Both the position numbers and the translations under genes were made by a program. The notes beneath the pieces are model-generated. The model saw only the letters and a program-made list of their open reading frames with translations. It was not told the DNA's origin and did not search any database. From contig CAAFLY010000180.1 in the NCBI GenBank assembly GCA_900763885.1, positions 1-24,112 on the forward strand: 24,112 bases of DNA, given 5' to 3'. The stretch comes from Clostridia bacterium. Its GTDB lineage: Bacteria; Bacillota; Clostridia; Oscillospirales; CAG-272. Positions within the stretch are counted from its first letter, which is position 1, and every line of letters begins with the position of its first letter. Shown here piece after piece: positions 7,170 to 14,617 of the stretch.

Positions 7170-7493
7170 ATGAAATTCTCGAAAAGAATGCTCGTCATGC
7201 TCGTTGCCACAGTGATGCTTGTGGCGGGGTCCCTGTCGTACTTTGCATACGCAAACGATGTGGAGCCGTGTGGACCGGTAACACAGACGCAATGTCCTTC
7301 GTGTGGAGCAAATACGTATATACCAGACCAGCTTCTGTATGTACATGTGGCTAATAAAATTCACATATACAATGGAAATTGTACATGTGAATATGTTATA
7401 ACAACCACTGTGTATGGTTATAGATGCGGAACCTGTGGTTTGGAAAATGCAACTAGATCCGACTCAAGCGAAACGGGACACAGTTGCAAATAA
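7170..7493 (+). CDS. Small secreted cysteine-rich peptide (unknown family)
   Basis: The product has 107 residues. Residues 1-28 form a classic Sec signal peptide (basic MKFSKR, hydrophobic 7-23, cleavage expected after AYA at 26-28), leaving about 79 mature residues. The mature part has eight cysteines at 34, 41, 44, 71, 73, 86, 89 and 106. CPSCG (41-45) and CGTCG (86-90) look like the two knuckles of a zinc ribbon, or could form disulfides. I do not recognise the family. The longer in-frame ORF from 6864 is rejected because only this start gives a signal peptide, and it follows GGAAAGG. The gene is visibly more AT-rich than most neighbours. P1 follows 56 bases downstream, so it may be the cargo, ligand or sensor partner of the transporter; this is inference. 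Confidence 0.65.
   Translation: MKFSKRMLVMLVATVMLVAGSLSYFAYANDVEPCGPVTQTQCPSCGANTYIPDQLLYVHVANKIHIYNGNCTCEYVITTTVYGYRCGTCGLENATRSDSSETGHSCK
7359..7392 (+). repeat. Inverted repeat inside the peptide coding sequence
   Basis: ATTCACAT-A-TACAAT (7359-7373) pairs with ATTGTA-C-ATGTGAAT (7378-7392) around a GGAA loop. The stem has 14 base pairs with one A/C mismatch. It spans the codons of residues I64 to about Y75. Confidence 0.75.
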
Positions 7494-7500
7494 AATTCTA

Positions 7501-7550
7501 AAGGGAGAATACCCGTGTGGAGTTATGCTCTGCACGGGTATGTTAAAATA
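7501..7550 (+). promoter_or_regulatory. Displaced ribosome binding site, hairpin and mini-ORF upstream of P1
   Basis: The only good Shine-Dalgarno, AAGGGAG (7501-7507), is 42 bases from the P1 ATG at 7550. Between them is a hairpin with a 12-bp stem including two G-T pairs (7511-7522 with 7528-7539, loop TTATG). Folding it leaves the site about 13 bases from the start. Alternatively the site serves GTG 7517, nine bases away, which opens a 9-codon ORF ending TAA at 7544-7546, three bases before the P1 ATG, allowing re-initiation. No in-frame upstream start for P1 exists because of that stop. Confidence 0.5.
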
Positions 7551-9694
7551 TGCGCTATTTTCTTTACCTACGTCGCTCCCTCACCCGGGCATGGCGGGAG
7601 CATTTGCTGCAGGTGCTGCTGCTGGCGTGTGCGATTGCTTTGCCGCTGTGTATATCGATCTTCGATACGAGTACGCTTTGCGGGTGGAGAGACAGCAACT
7701 ACTATTTTTCCTATGGCGGACATAATTTCTGGATCCAGAACGCCGTCCAAGGGGATGAAGAGCTGTTTACAGAGTTGACAGGCGGAGTGCCTGTTTGGGA
7801 TAATGGCTATTTGTACGTGGATCGAACGGCGGACAATCCATTACGATGGGAGGACGGGCGCGCGGTCGGAGGAGAACTGCAAAATGAGCTATCTCTGATC
7901 ACCATAAATACGGGTCGCCCGGAGCTGAACGTTGATTTTATGGACGAACGTGGCTTTGATACAACGCGTTCCACCTTCCCGGACGCTGTATGGATCGCAG
8001 TCGTTTTGTTTTCCGGACTGCTGCAAACCGTGTTTTATCTCTTTTTTTGGAGAAAAAGAGGAGCGGAAATGCAAAAGCTGTCGTTTATCGGCGCGACAAA
8101 TACACAGATCGGATGGATACACCTTGCGGAAACAATGATTTTACAGACCGCCGCCTCTGCCGCAGCACTCTGCATTTCCGTTTGTGTTATTTACACGCTG
8201 ATCCAGTCCTATTTCTATCTGTATACACCGGACGCGGCGATGAACGATATGAGTACAAGAGGGTGGACGCGGTTCGCTATGGCACCGGGACAGCTCGCGG
8301 CTCTGCTCCTCATTCTGTTTTTGCTTTCCGCGGCAGGGAGCCTTGTATATGATTTTCTCTTATATCGGAAAGATGTGAGCAAACGCCTCGGTGGGCGGAG
8401 AATCAGACGGCATCCGAGGATCCATGCTGCCAAAATGCCGACGACGGTGTTGAAACGCACCTTTTTGCGCACAAACGCCGTACGAATAGGCGGCGTCATG
8501 TTCCTTTCGTTTGCGCTTCTGACAGCTGCCTCACTCCTTCTGGAAATACGGGCATCCTCAGAAAAGAAAACGGATATATTCGGCAAAGAAGGGATTTCCG
8601 TATCCTTGAAGCACTATGAAAACTGGAACATGAAAAAGCTGCAATTTCTGGAAGACCTTCCGGGTGTTTCGGAAATCGTACCAACATATGTATCGCGTGT
8701 CATAAATCTGATTATCGATGAAAGAGCGACCTTTACTACACAGATGAATGAGCGTGCGTACTCCGGTTTTCTTGCGGATATGCAAATAGTGCCGGACACA
8801 GCCATTCCTTACGCGGCGGAAACCGATAGACACGAAGAGGATGTGTATCCTGTCGCGGTCTACTGCGGAAACGCTTTCTATTATGCGTTGGATGAGGAGA
8901 CGAATACCCGCCCTGCGGAACCGCTTGCTTATCAAACAGGGGAGCTGCTGACGCTTTGGTCGATGAGCGACGATACTATAAAATTGAAGATTGTAAAAAT
9001 ATTCACAGAGGAGGAATATCAAAAATACGCGCCGCCTATGGATGAGGACTTAAGCGAGGAGGAGCGGATGAATCGGGAGGCGCAGGAAGCACAAACGGTC
9101 CATCTCTTTTTCCGTGAAGCAGATTTCGAGGACATACAGGAACAAAAACCTTTGACGGGGTTTACGGTGAAGCTCGACAATGTGCTGCAAAGCTCCTCGA
9201 TGCAAAAGAAAATCTACGATCTGTTTGGTATGGATGAGATCACAACCGTAGTCAACAATGAGGTTGTCAATGAAACGTCGGCAAGGCGCAGCGCGGGCAT
9301 GAATATCATGTATCGCTCCCTCTCCGCACTCCTCTTCGCCTTCTTCGCGATCATCACCACGTTATCCCTCATCGACTACGCCGCGTCGCACCGTGAGACG
9401 ATCCGGCTCCTCCATATGCAGGGCGCGTCCCACCGGTCGATTGTCGCCGCCTTTGTCGAGATCATGCTGCCGCCGGGGATTCTCACGTGCGCCGCGGTCT
9501 GGGCAATCGTCACCCCCGTGGAGCGGGAGTACTATCGACTGCGGGGATACTCGGACGCGCTGATGGCGAAACTGGGGGTGCGCATGATCGACGACCCGTG
9601 GTATCTGCTCGCGGCAGTCGCTGTGGTGGCGGTATTCGTCGCCCCGGTGATGGGGACCGTGATCCGGGAGCTGCGGCGGCTCGACCGGGGGTGA
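7550..9694 (+). CDS. Double-FtsX ABC transporter permease P1
   Basis: The product has 714 residues and eight predicted membrane spans in two four-span halves, at about 18-37, 146-166, 193-217, 247-271, 311-331, then three in 590-705. A large extracellular domain (about 335-585) precedes the second half. FtsX-type motifs are visible: GATNTQIG (181-188) after span 2, and GASHRSIV in the second half. Such proteins work with a LolD/MacB-like ATPase in peptide, lipoprotein or antimicrobial export and resistance. The start is set by its MRYFLYLRRSLTRAW N-terminus, shared with P2-P4. It is closest to P4, and its last 123 residues match P4 at 122 positions. Codon use changes from mixed to GC-rich near 9321, where that identity begins. 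No ATPase gene is adjacent, so it probably shares the one at 14618. Substrate unknown. Confidence 0.93.
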   Translation: MRYFLYLRRSLTRAWREHLLQVLLLACAIALPLCISIFDTSTLCGWRDSNYYFSYGGHNFWIQNAVQGDEELFTELTGGVPVWDNGYLYVDRTADNPLRWEDGRAVGGELQNELSLITINTGRPELNVDFMDERGFDTTRSTFPDAVWIAVVLFSGLLQTVFYLFFWRKRGAEMQKLSFIGATNTQIGWIHLAETMILQTAASAAALCISVCVIYTLIQSYFYLYTPDAAMNDMSTRGWTRFAMAPGQLAALLLILFLLSAAGSLVYDFLLYRKDVSKRLGGRRIRRHPRIHAAKMPTTVLKRTFLRTNAVRIGGVMFLSFALLTAASLLLEIRASSEKKTDIFGKEGISVSLKHYENWNMKKLQFLEDLPGVSEIVPTYVSRVINLIIDERATFTTQMNERAYSGFLADMQIVPDTAIPYAAETDRHEEDVYPVAVYCGNAFYYALDEETNTRPAEPLAYQTGELLTLWSMSDDTIKLKIVKIFTEEEYQKYAPPMDEDLSEEERMNREAQEAQTVHLFFREADFEDIQEQKPLTGFTVKLDNVLQSSSMQKKIYDLFGMDEITTVVNNEVVNETSARRSAGMNIMYRSLSALLFAFFAIITTLSLIDYAASHRETIRLLHMQGASHRSIVAAFVEIMLPPGILTCAAVWAIVTPVEREYYRLRGYSDALMAKLGVRMIDDPWYLLAAVAVVAVFVAPVMGTVIRELRRLDRG
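9321..9694 (+). repeat. 374-bp near-identical segment shared with P4 (inverted copy 1)
   Basis: This is the 3' end of P1. It matches the reverse complement of 18993-19366 with 14 mismatches and no gaps by hand alignment (about 96%). Identity starts abruptly at TCTCCGCACTCC and ends at the stop codon. Only one mismatch changes an amino acid (Val to Met). Confidence 0.93.
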
Positions 9695-9709
9695 AGGGGG
9701 CGCGCTTGG

Positions 9710-9750
9710 CCAATATGCACAATTTTGCCCGTCGCCGTTTGTGCATTTGG
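9710..9750 (+). terminator. Hairpin downstream of P1 (possible terminator)
   Basis: CCAA-T-ATGCACAA (9710-9722) pairs with TTGTGCAT-TTGG (9739-9750), 12 base pairs with one bulged T. No T run follows, so it may be a transcript-end stabiliser or Rho-dependent site rather than a true intrinsic terminator. It separates P1 from the P2 promoter. Confidence 0.4.
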
Positions 9751-9779
9751 TCGAAGTTTGGCAATACGCGAGAACGCCG

Positions 9780-9808
9780 TTGACAAACGTAAATTGTCAT
9801 GCTATACG
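9780..9808 (+). promoter_or_regulatory. P2 promoter with dyad operator over the -35
   Basis: TTGACA (9780-9785), a 17-base spacer and TATACG (9803-9808). A perfect inverted repeat, TGACAA (9781-9786) with TTGTCA (9794-9799) separated by 7 bases, covers the -35 and the spacer. This is a position expected for a repressor. No regulator gene is present in the window. Confidence 0.75.
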
Positions 9809-9821
9809 ATCGCCAGGAACC

Positions 9822-10025
9822 ATGCAACAGGCAAAGTGCCAAAGGACAGCAGCCCCCTCTTGCGAAGATCCATCTTATGAAGATTTATCTTGCGAAGATC
9901 CATCTTACGAAGATTTATCTTATGAAGATTCATCGTTTTCCCGCTCCTGTCCCGTTATGCGGAAATATCCCCCCAGAATACCGGAACGGGAGCGGGGCTC
10001 CATTCACTTTGGGAGGTACATATGA
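9822..10025 (+). CDS. Possible small repeat ORF coupled to P2
   Basis: This ORF has 67 codons. It starts just downstream of the predicted P2 transcription start and its TGA overlaps the first P2 ATG (ATGA). Its middle encodes pentapeptides EDPSY, EDLSC, EDPSY, EDLSY, EDSSF from the tandem 15-bp repeat. The Shine-Dalgarno is weak and too close (AGGAA at 9815-9819), so translation is doubtful; an internal ATG near 9957 is possible. If real, it would be translationally coupled to P2. Otherwise the stretch is an untranslated leader holding repeats. Confidence 0.25.
   Translation: MQQAKCQRTAAPSCEDPSYEDLSCEDPSYEDLSYEDSSFSRSCPVMRKYPPRIPERERGSIHFGRYI
9864..9935 (+). repeat. Tandem 15-bp repeats in the P2 leader
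   Basis: Five consecutive units of the form GAAGAT(CC/TT/TC)ATCTT(A/G)(T/C), the last one partial, occupy 9864-9935. Each unit contains the dyad AAGAT-NN-ATCTT, so the array is both direct and inverted repeats. It lies about 55 bases downstream of the P2 promoter and about 85 bases upstream of the P2 start. Confidence 0.9.
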
Positions 10026-12130
10026 TGCGTTATTTCCTATATCTCCGCCGCGTCCTTACGAGAAATCCGCGCGAACAGCTGCTTCTGCTTCTTGTGATGG
10101 TGCTTTCGATTTCTCTGCCGCTTACGATGTCCGTTCTGTACGACAGCTATGTGTATGGCGATGAGCAGCAGTTTTTGCATTTCACAAAGGGTGGCCACAC
10201 GGTACGCGTGGAAAACGTCGCGCCGGATGAGGTCGCCTTTTTTGCTGTTTTTGAAGCCTATACGCAGATCTATGTCGAGGAAGAGGCGGTGCTGTTCATG
10301 GATCCGCCGCCGGAGGTGGATTTCGAGGGGGATTCCATGGCTCTTGTGGAGATGGACTGGCAGCTGCAGGATGTTTTGGCGCAGATCGAGGCGGCGGACG
10401 GAAACGATCGGCTGCAGAAGTATATTTTCCCGGATCTGAGCAGAGCGGAGGTCAAGGTTGAGTACAAGTGGTTCACAGCCATTCTGCTTGCGTTTTCCGT
10501 GTTCACGCAGTGCGCGATGTATACGCTGTATCTGCATAAACATACAAGCGACCTCGCCGCGCTGCTCTCCATAGGCGCGACACGGGGGCAGCTCTGCCTC
10601 CTCACAGCGGTGCACCTGACCGTTCTTCTGCTCATAGGCTCCGTATGTGGCGCCGCACTGTCCATCGGCGGGATGCGCCTGCTGATCGAACGCTTTTTCG
10701 TCGCTGCCGTCTACCCCTCCTTCTGGATACTGTTCCACTATTCCCCCGCCGCGATCCTTTCTCTCTGCGTCGTGTGCTTTGCGGTCCCGCTGTGCTATGG
10801 CGTGCTGCGCTGTGCGTTGATGCTGCGCCATCCGGTGCGCCAGCTTTTGGGCGCTGATTCCTCCGGGGAGAAAACGCGTCACTATCGCAGTGGGATCAAG
10901 GTACGGCGGGATCCGGCGACGCTGCTTGGCGATCTGTTCCGCCGCCGCTGCAATCGCCGCGTTTATTTGTCCGCCGCGATTCTTCTGCCGATTGCGATTC
11001 TGGTTTTGTTCCTTTCGCTGTACGAAAGCGCGCAATACACCACAAAAACGCAGAAAAAGCACACGGATCTATTTGTAATCAGCCAGCGTCGTACAGAGGA
11101 GAATGTTTCTGCGTCGTATTTTACGGATGCGGAAATGGAACGGATCGCCCAGACCGCGGACGGGACGATATGCGATATGCGCCATTCCCTTGCGCGGTTT
11201 ATCTTCTCCATCTATCGCAAAAGCACGCCCGGCTCCAAAACCATACGTCTTTCCCAGCAGCTTTTTATCCACCGCGGAGAAGCAGAGACGGCTCCAAAGG
11301 GTTCGGAAACCTCCATCGCGGCGGATGGACGCACGGTGTATCACGCGGTGATTCACACAAAGGATTACCGGTGGAAGGCGGGGGAAGAAAAGCGAATCGT
11401 TGTGCTGGAGACCCCCCTCCATCCGAGCAAGGAGGATCTGACGTCGGACGGAAATGTAAAGCTGAAGAGCTCCAGCTTCTATGTGGTCGCGGACGAGGTG
11501 ATCGTTTCGGAGGACCTGTCGAGCGGTCGCGTGGAAGCATATTTATACGGAGACGCGTATGACGCCCTCGTGGCGGACAACGAAATCGAGAGCATTGGTA
11601 TCACGCTGCGGGATCCGTCCACGCATGAAGCGGCGGTGGAGGCTTTGAACGCGCTGTCGGAGGAGCTCCCGCTGTCCGTTGTGGATTATACCGTTTCCCG
11701 CGAGATCGAAGCCCGCCGTGCGCAGGGGGAGGCGATCTTCACCGGGACCATCGCGGCGTTTCTGCTCATCTTTTACGCGATCCTCATCGGCGCGATCCTG
11801 CGGGAATACCTCGACAGCCAGCGCAAATCGGCGCGGACGCTGTACACCATCGGCGCGGACGAGGACGCGATCGGCAGGGCGTATCTGCGCCAGATGTACA
11901 CGGCGGCGGGGACCGTCTACGGCGCGACGATTCTTCTCTGCGGACTGCTCGTCTGGCGATACGGTGCGCATGACGTGCTGTTCCCGCGGTATCTGCGCAA
12001 CTGCCCGCTGTGGGTGTACCCGTTGTGGGCACTCGGCATCGGCGTATACACGTTCGCGGTGTTTGCGCTGCCGGTTCTGTCGCGCAACAGAAAACGCGCC
12101 GCGGAACAGGTCACTGCGCACACAGAATGA
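10022..12130 (+). CDS. Double-FtsX ABC transporter permease P2
   Basis: The product has 702 residues with the same plan as P1: spans at about 18-38, 150-170, 195-217, 244-266 and 318-334, a large extracellular domain, then three spans after about residue 575. FtsX motif SIGATRGQL is near 183-191. It belongs with P3 rather than P1/P4: the two share WILFH, VCF.VPL, (R/E)LLG.D.SGEK and the sequence around SIGGMRLLI. It ends in a short charged cytoplasmic tail (NRKRAAEQVTAHTE). The start follows GGGAGG at 10012-10017, and a second ATG at 10025 is also usable. It has its own operator-bearing promoter, so it can be controlled separately from P1. No ATPase follows directly; the one at 14618 is the likely partner. 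Confidence 0.93.
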   Translation: MMRYFLYLRRVLTRNPREQLLLLLVMVLSISLPLTMSVLYDSYVYGDEQQFLHFTKGGHTVRVENVAPDEVAFFAVFEAYTQIYVEEEAVLFMDPPPEVDFEGDSMALVEMDWQLQDVLAQIEAADGNDRLQKYIFPDLSRAEVKVEYKWFTAILLAFSVFTQCAMYTLYLHKHTSDLAALLSIGATRGQLCLLTAVHLTVLLLIGSVCGAALSIGGMRLLIERFFVAAVYPSFWILFHYSPAAILSLCVVCFAVPLCYGVLRCALMLRHPVRQLLGADSSGEKTRHYRSGIKVRRDPATLLGDLFRRRCNRRVYLSAAILLPIAILVLFLSLYESAQYTTKTQKKHTDLFVISQRRTEENVSASYFTDAEMERIAQTADGTICDMRHSLARFIFSIYRKSTPGSKTIRLSQQLFIHRGEAETAPKGSETSIAADGRTVYHAVIHTKDYRWKAGEEKRIVVLETPLHPSKEDLTSDGNVKLKSSSFYVVADEVIVSEDLSSGRVEAYLYGDAYDALVADNEIESIGITLRDPSTHEAAVEALNALSEELPLSVVDYTVSREIEARRAQGEAIFTGTIAAFLLIFYAILIGAILREYLDSQRKSARTLYTIGADEDAIGRAYLRQMYTAAGTVYGATILLCGLLVWRYGAHDVLFPRYLRNCPLWVYPLWALGIGVYTFAVFALPVLSRNRKRAAEQVTAHTE

Positions 12131-12201
12131 TGCAGATTGCACAAAAGCAGCGCGTCTGTGTTGTAAAATACGCCAAAATAACGAAATATAGCGATACGGG
12201 A

Positions 12202-12230
12202 TTGACAGGGCGAAAGCAGTATGGTATACT
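12202..12230 (+). promoter_or_regulatory. Sigma-A-type promoter of the P3-ATPase unit
   Basis: TTGACA (12202-12207), 17-base spacer, TATACT (12225-12230) with the same ATGG ahead of the -10 as the promoter at 6727. The similarity of the two promoter-leader segments indicates a duplication. Confidence 0.88.
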
Positions 12231-12256
12231 ATGCCCATAAGTGAACCCGCACCCAC

Positions 12257-12380
12257 CACCGGAGAGGACAGACGGAGGGCAGACGATATGATTCCGGCAT
12301 ATTTCAGGAAGGAACCGCAATAGGGAGCGCGGAGGCTCGGCACCAGAGCAGAACCTTGGAAGAAGCCCCCGCGCTCGGTA
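12257..12380 (+). ncRNA. Duplicated structured leader, copy B
   Basis: The first 47 bases are identical to 6775-6821. The stem GAGCGCGG (12325-12332) / CCGCGCTC (12369-12376) has a C-G pair where copy A has T-A. An inner helix can also be drawn in both copies (GGCT/AGCC here, GTTC/GAAC there). Unlike copy A, no secreted-peptide gene follows; the leader runs directly to P3. Confidence 0.6.
12288..12323 (+). CDS. 11-residue leader peptide B, MIPAYFRKEPQ
   Basis: It is preceded by GGAGGG at 12274-12279 and ends at TAG 12321-12323, one base before the conserved stem. It differs from leader peptide A by Tyr to Phe at position 6 and Leu to Gln at position 11, with a silent change in the proline codon. 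Retention of length, frame and ribosome binding site supports translation. Confidence 0.55.
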   Translation: MIPAYFRKEPQ

Positions 12381-12405
12381 AAAATCGCTAAAAGACGAGA
12401 AATTT

Positions 12406-12450
12406 CCGCAAATGCCCCGGTGAGCGGCTGTTTTGCCGGGGCATCTGCGG
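12406..12450 (+). promoter_or_regulatory. Strong hairpin just upstream of the P3 ribosome binding site
   Basis: CCGCA-A-ATGCCCCGG (12406-12420) pairs with CCGGGGCAT-C-TGCGG (12436-12450): 14 base pairs with one mismatch and a 15-base loop. The P3 Shine-Dalgarno GGGGAG (12462-12467) begins 11 bases later. No T run follows, so it is not an intrinsic terminator. A role in leader regulation or mRNA stability is inferred. Confidence 0.7.
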
Positions 12451-12474
12451 CAGTGGATAATGGGGAGAACCACT

Positions 12475-14562
12475 ATGCATTACTTTCTATACCTGCGCCG
12501 ATCCCTCACCCGGGCGTGGCGGGAGCATTTGCTGCTGCTCGTTGTGATGACGCTTGCGTTCGCGCTGCCGCTCGGTATGTCTGTGCTTGCCGAGAGCTGT
12601 CGTTATGGCGGGGAACAATGGTATATTGCTGTTACAAAGGGCGGCTATCCGGTGCGCATCGCGAACGTATCGGCGAAGGATGCTGCCTTTTTTGATTCCC
12701 TCGACGGATTTACGCCGATATATTCCGCCGAGGAGGAGGTGATGTTCCTCGATCCCGATCCGCAGCTGCAGTTCGGCAAAAATACCGAGGAGCTGATGGA
12801 ATTTATCAATCGTCTGCGTACTGTTTTTGCGCAGATCGCGGCGGCTGGCGGCAATCCCTCTCTGGTGGAAGAAATCTACGGCACATACTCGGAAAATCCC
12901 CTCATCGCGCAATACCGGATGTTTGTTTTTGTGCTGCTTGCGTTTTCCGCCGTGACACAGTGCGCGTTTTATCTTTTGTATCTGCACCGGCACACAAAGG
13001 ATCTCGGCGCGCTCCTCTCCTCCGGCGCCACACGCGGACAGCTTACCCTCCTCACCGCCGCCCATCTGGGGAGCATTCTCCTCCTTGCCGCCGGAATTTC
13101 GCTGCTTGTCTCCATCGGCGGTATGCGCCTTCTCATCAACGCCTATTTTTCGGGCATGTCGGACACCAATTACTGGATTCTCTTTCACTGCACGCCGTCC
13201 ATGATCTGCGGGATTTGTCTCGTATGCTTCGTCGTGCCGCTCCTCTTTGGCGTGATCTGCGTATACGCGATGACGGCCCGACCCATCCGGGAACTGCTCG
13301 GCACGGATGTATCCGGTGAAAAGCTCCGCCACGACCGCAGGGTGTTGACGGCCCGTCCGCGTCCGGCAGTGCTGCTCAGCGGGATGTTCCGTCGTCGCTG
13401 CGGCAGTCGGAGCCGGATCTGCTTTGCGATTCTGTTTCCGGTCGTTACGTTCCTGTTGTTTCTCGCCGTTTACGAGGGAGCGCAATGCCTGTACGCGTTC
13501 CAGGCGCCTCGCGTGGACATCCGTGTGAACAGCAGCGCGCGTCCCCCCTGCTTTAGCGAGGAAGAAATCGCGCGGATCCTGGAGACGGCGGACACCGCCT
13601 CCTACAGCGCGAAGCATTCCCTGGCGCGCTTTGCCTTCACTCTGTATGAGCCGCCGAAAAAGTCGAACGGGCCCAGAACCAACAGCTTCCCCGGCATGGT
13701 AAGCGAGAAAATGGAGAGCCCGCCGCAGATCTTTCTGCGCAGAGGGGATGCTTCTGTGCCGCGGGGGTCGGAAAGCAGCCAAAACGAAGAGGGAAAGCCC
13801 GTTTATCACGCCATTGTACACACAAACGGCGTTTCGTGGAAGGTTGGCGAGCAGAAACAGATCAACCAGATGGAGACTGGGATGGACGGCTTCAAGGTGG
13901 GGTCCACGCTGCTGACGGACAGCTTTTTCGTCATCGCGGATCAGGTGATAAAGTCCGAGGAGGTGTCCCAGGGGGACGCGGAGGTATATCTATACAGCGA
14001 CACGTACGACGCCTTTGTCGCGGAGCTGGAGATCTCCTCTCTCGATCTGACGCTGCGCGACGCGGAAAAACACCTGGAAGCGACGGCGGCGCTGCGTGCC
14101 CTTGCGGATGAGATCCCGATGAATGTGATCGATCACAGCAGAACGGCGAAGATCACGCTCCAGCGCACCAAGGGGGAAGCGATCTACGCCGGATTGGTGA
14201 TCGCGCTGCTGTGTGTCTTTTACACCACACTGGTCCGGGCGGTTCTGATCGAGTATATGCGCAGCCAACGCGCCAATATGCGGACGCTGCACGCGCTCGG
14301 CACGGATCCGCGCACGCTGCGGCAGGCGTACATCCGGCAGATGCTTGTGATCGCGGTCATGGTTCTGCTCGCCGTGTCTGCGGTATGCACCGCGCTTCTC
14401 CTGCTGTATGCCGGGAGCGACGCGTTTGCCAGATTGAAAATGGCTGCGGTCCCGCCGATACTGTACATCGTTCTGTTCACCGCGGCAAGCGGCTACACCG
14501 TCGCGTCGATGGTGCTGCCGATCCGCGCGTACATGAGCCGGCAGCGGGACGAGTCGTTATAG
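12475..14562 (+). CDS. Double-FtsX ABC transporter permease P3
   Basis: The product has 695 residues when started at the ATG 7 bases after GGGGAG. That gives the N-terminus MHYFLYLRRSLTRAWREH shared with P1 and P4; the longer frame from 12433 has no ribosome binding site. It has eight predicted spans in the same layout: one N-terminal, a 100-residue outside loop, four spans around the first FtsX motif (SSGATRGQL), a large outside domain, and three C-terminal spans. It is most like P2. It is followed 55 bases later by the ATPase, so P3 is the permease most directly paired with it. The unit has the same leader-type control as the secreted-peptide gene. Substrate unknown. Confidence 0.93.
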   Translation: MHYFLYLRRSLTRAWREHLLLLVVMTLAFALPLGMSVLAESCRYGGEQWYIAVTKGGYPVRIANVSAKDAAFFDSLDGFTPIYSAEEEVMFLDPDPQLQFGKNTEELMEFINRLRTVFAQIAAAGGNPSLVEEIYGTYSENPLIAQYRMFVFVLLAFSAVTQCAFYLLYLHRHTKDLGALLSSGATRGQLTLLTAAHLGSILLLAAGISLLVSIGGMRLLINAYFSGMSDTNYWILFHCTPSMICGICLVCFVVPLLFGVICVYAMTARPIRELLGTDVSGEKLRHDRRVLTARPRPAVLLSGMFRRRCGSRSRICFAILFPVVTFLLFLAVYEGAQCLYAFQAPRVDIRVNSSARPPCFSEEEIARILETADTASYSAKHSLARFAFTLYEPPKKSNGPRTNSFPGMVSEKMESPPQIFLRRGDASVPRGSESSQNEEGKPVYHAIVHTNGVSWKVGEQKQINQMETGMDGFKVGSTLLTDSFFVIADQVIKSEEVSQGDAEVYLYSDTYDAFVAELEISSLDLTLRDAEKHLEATAALRALADEIPMNVIDHSRTAKITLQRTKGEAIYAGLVIALLCVFYTTLVRAVLIEYMRSQRANMRTLHALGTDPRTLRQAYIRQMLVIAVMVLLAVSAVCTALLLLYAGSDAFARLKMAAVPPILYIVLFTAASGYTVASMVLPIRAYMSRQRDESL

Positions 14563-14617
14563 AACAGCCTATAGAACAAGAATAAAGTAAAGCATCCGCA
14601 AAAAGGAGCGAAACGAT

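Noticed and set aside
9864..9935. CRISPR array
   Set aside because: The units are 15 bp, contiguous and have no spacers; no cas genes are present.
12433..12474. Longer start for P3
   Set aside because: The upstream ATG lies inside the leader hairpin and has no ribosome binding site. The N-terminus shared with P1 and P4 begins at 12475.
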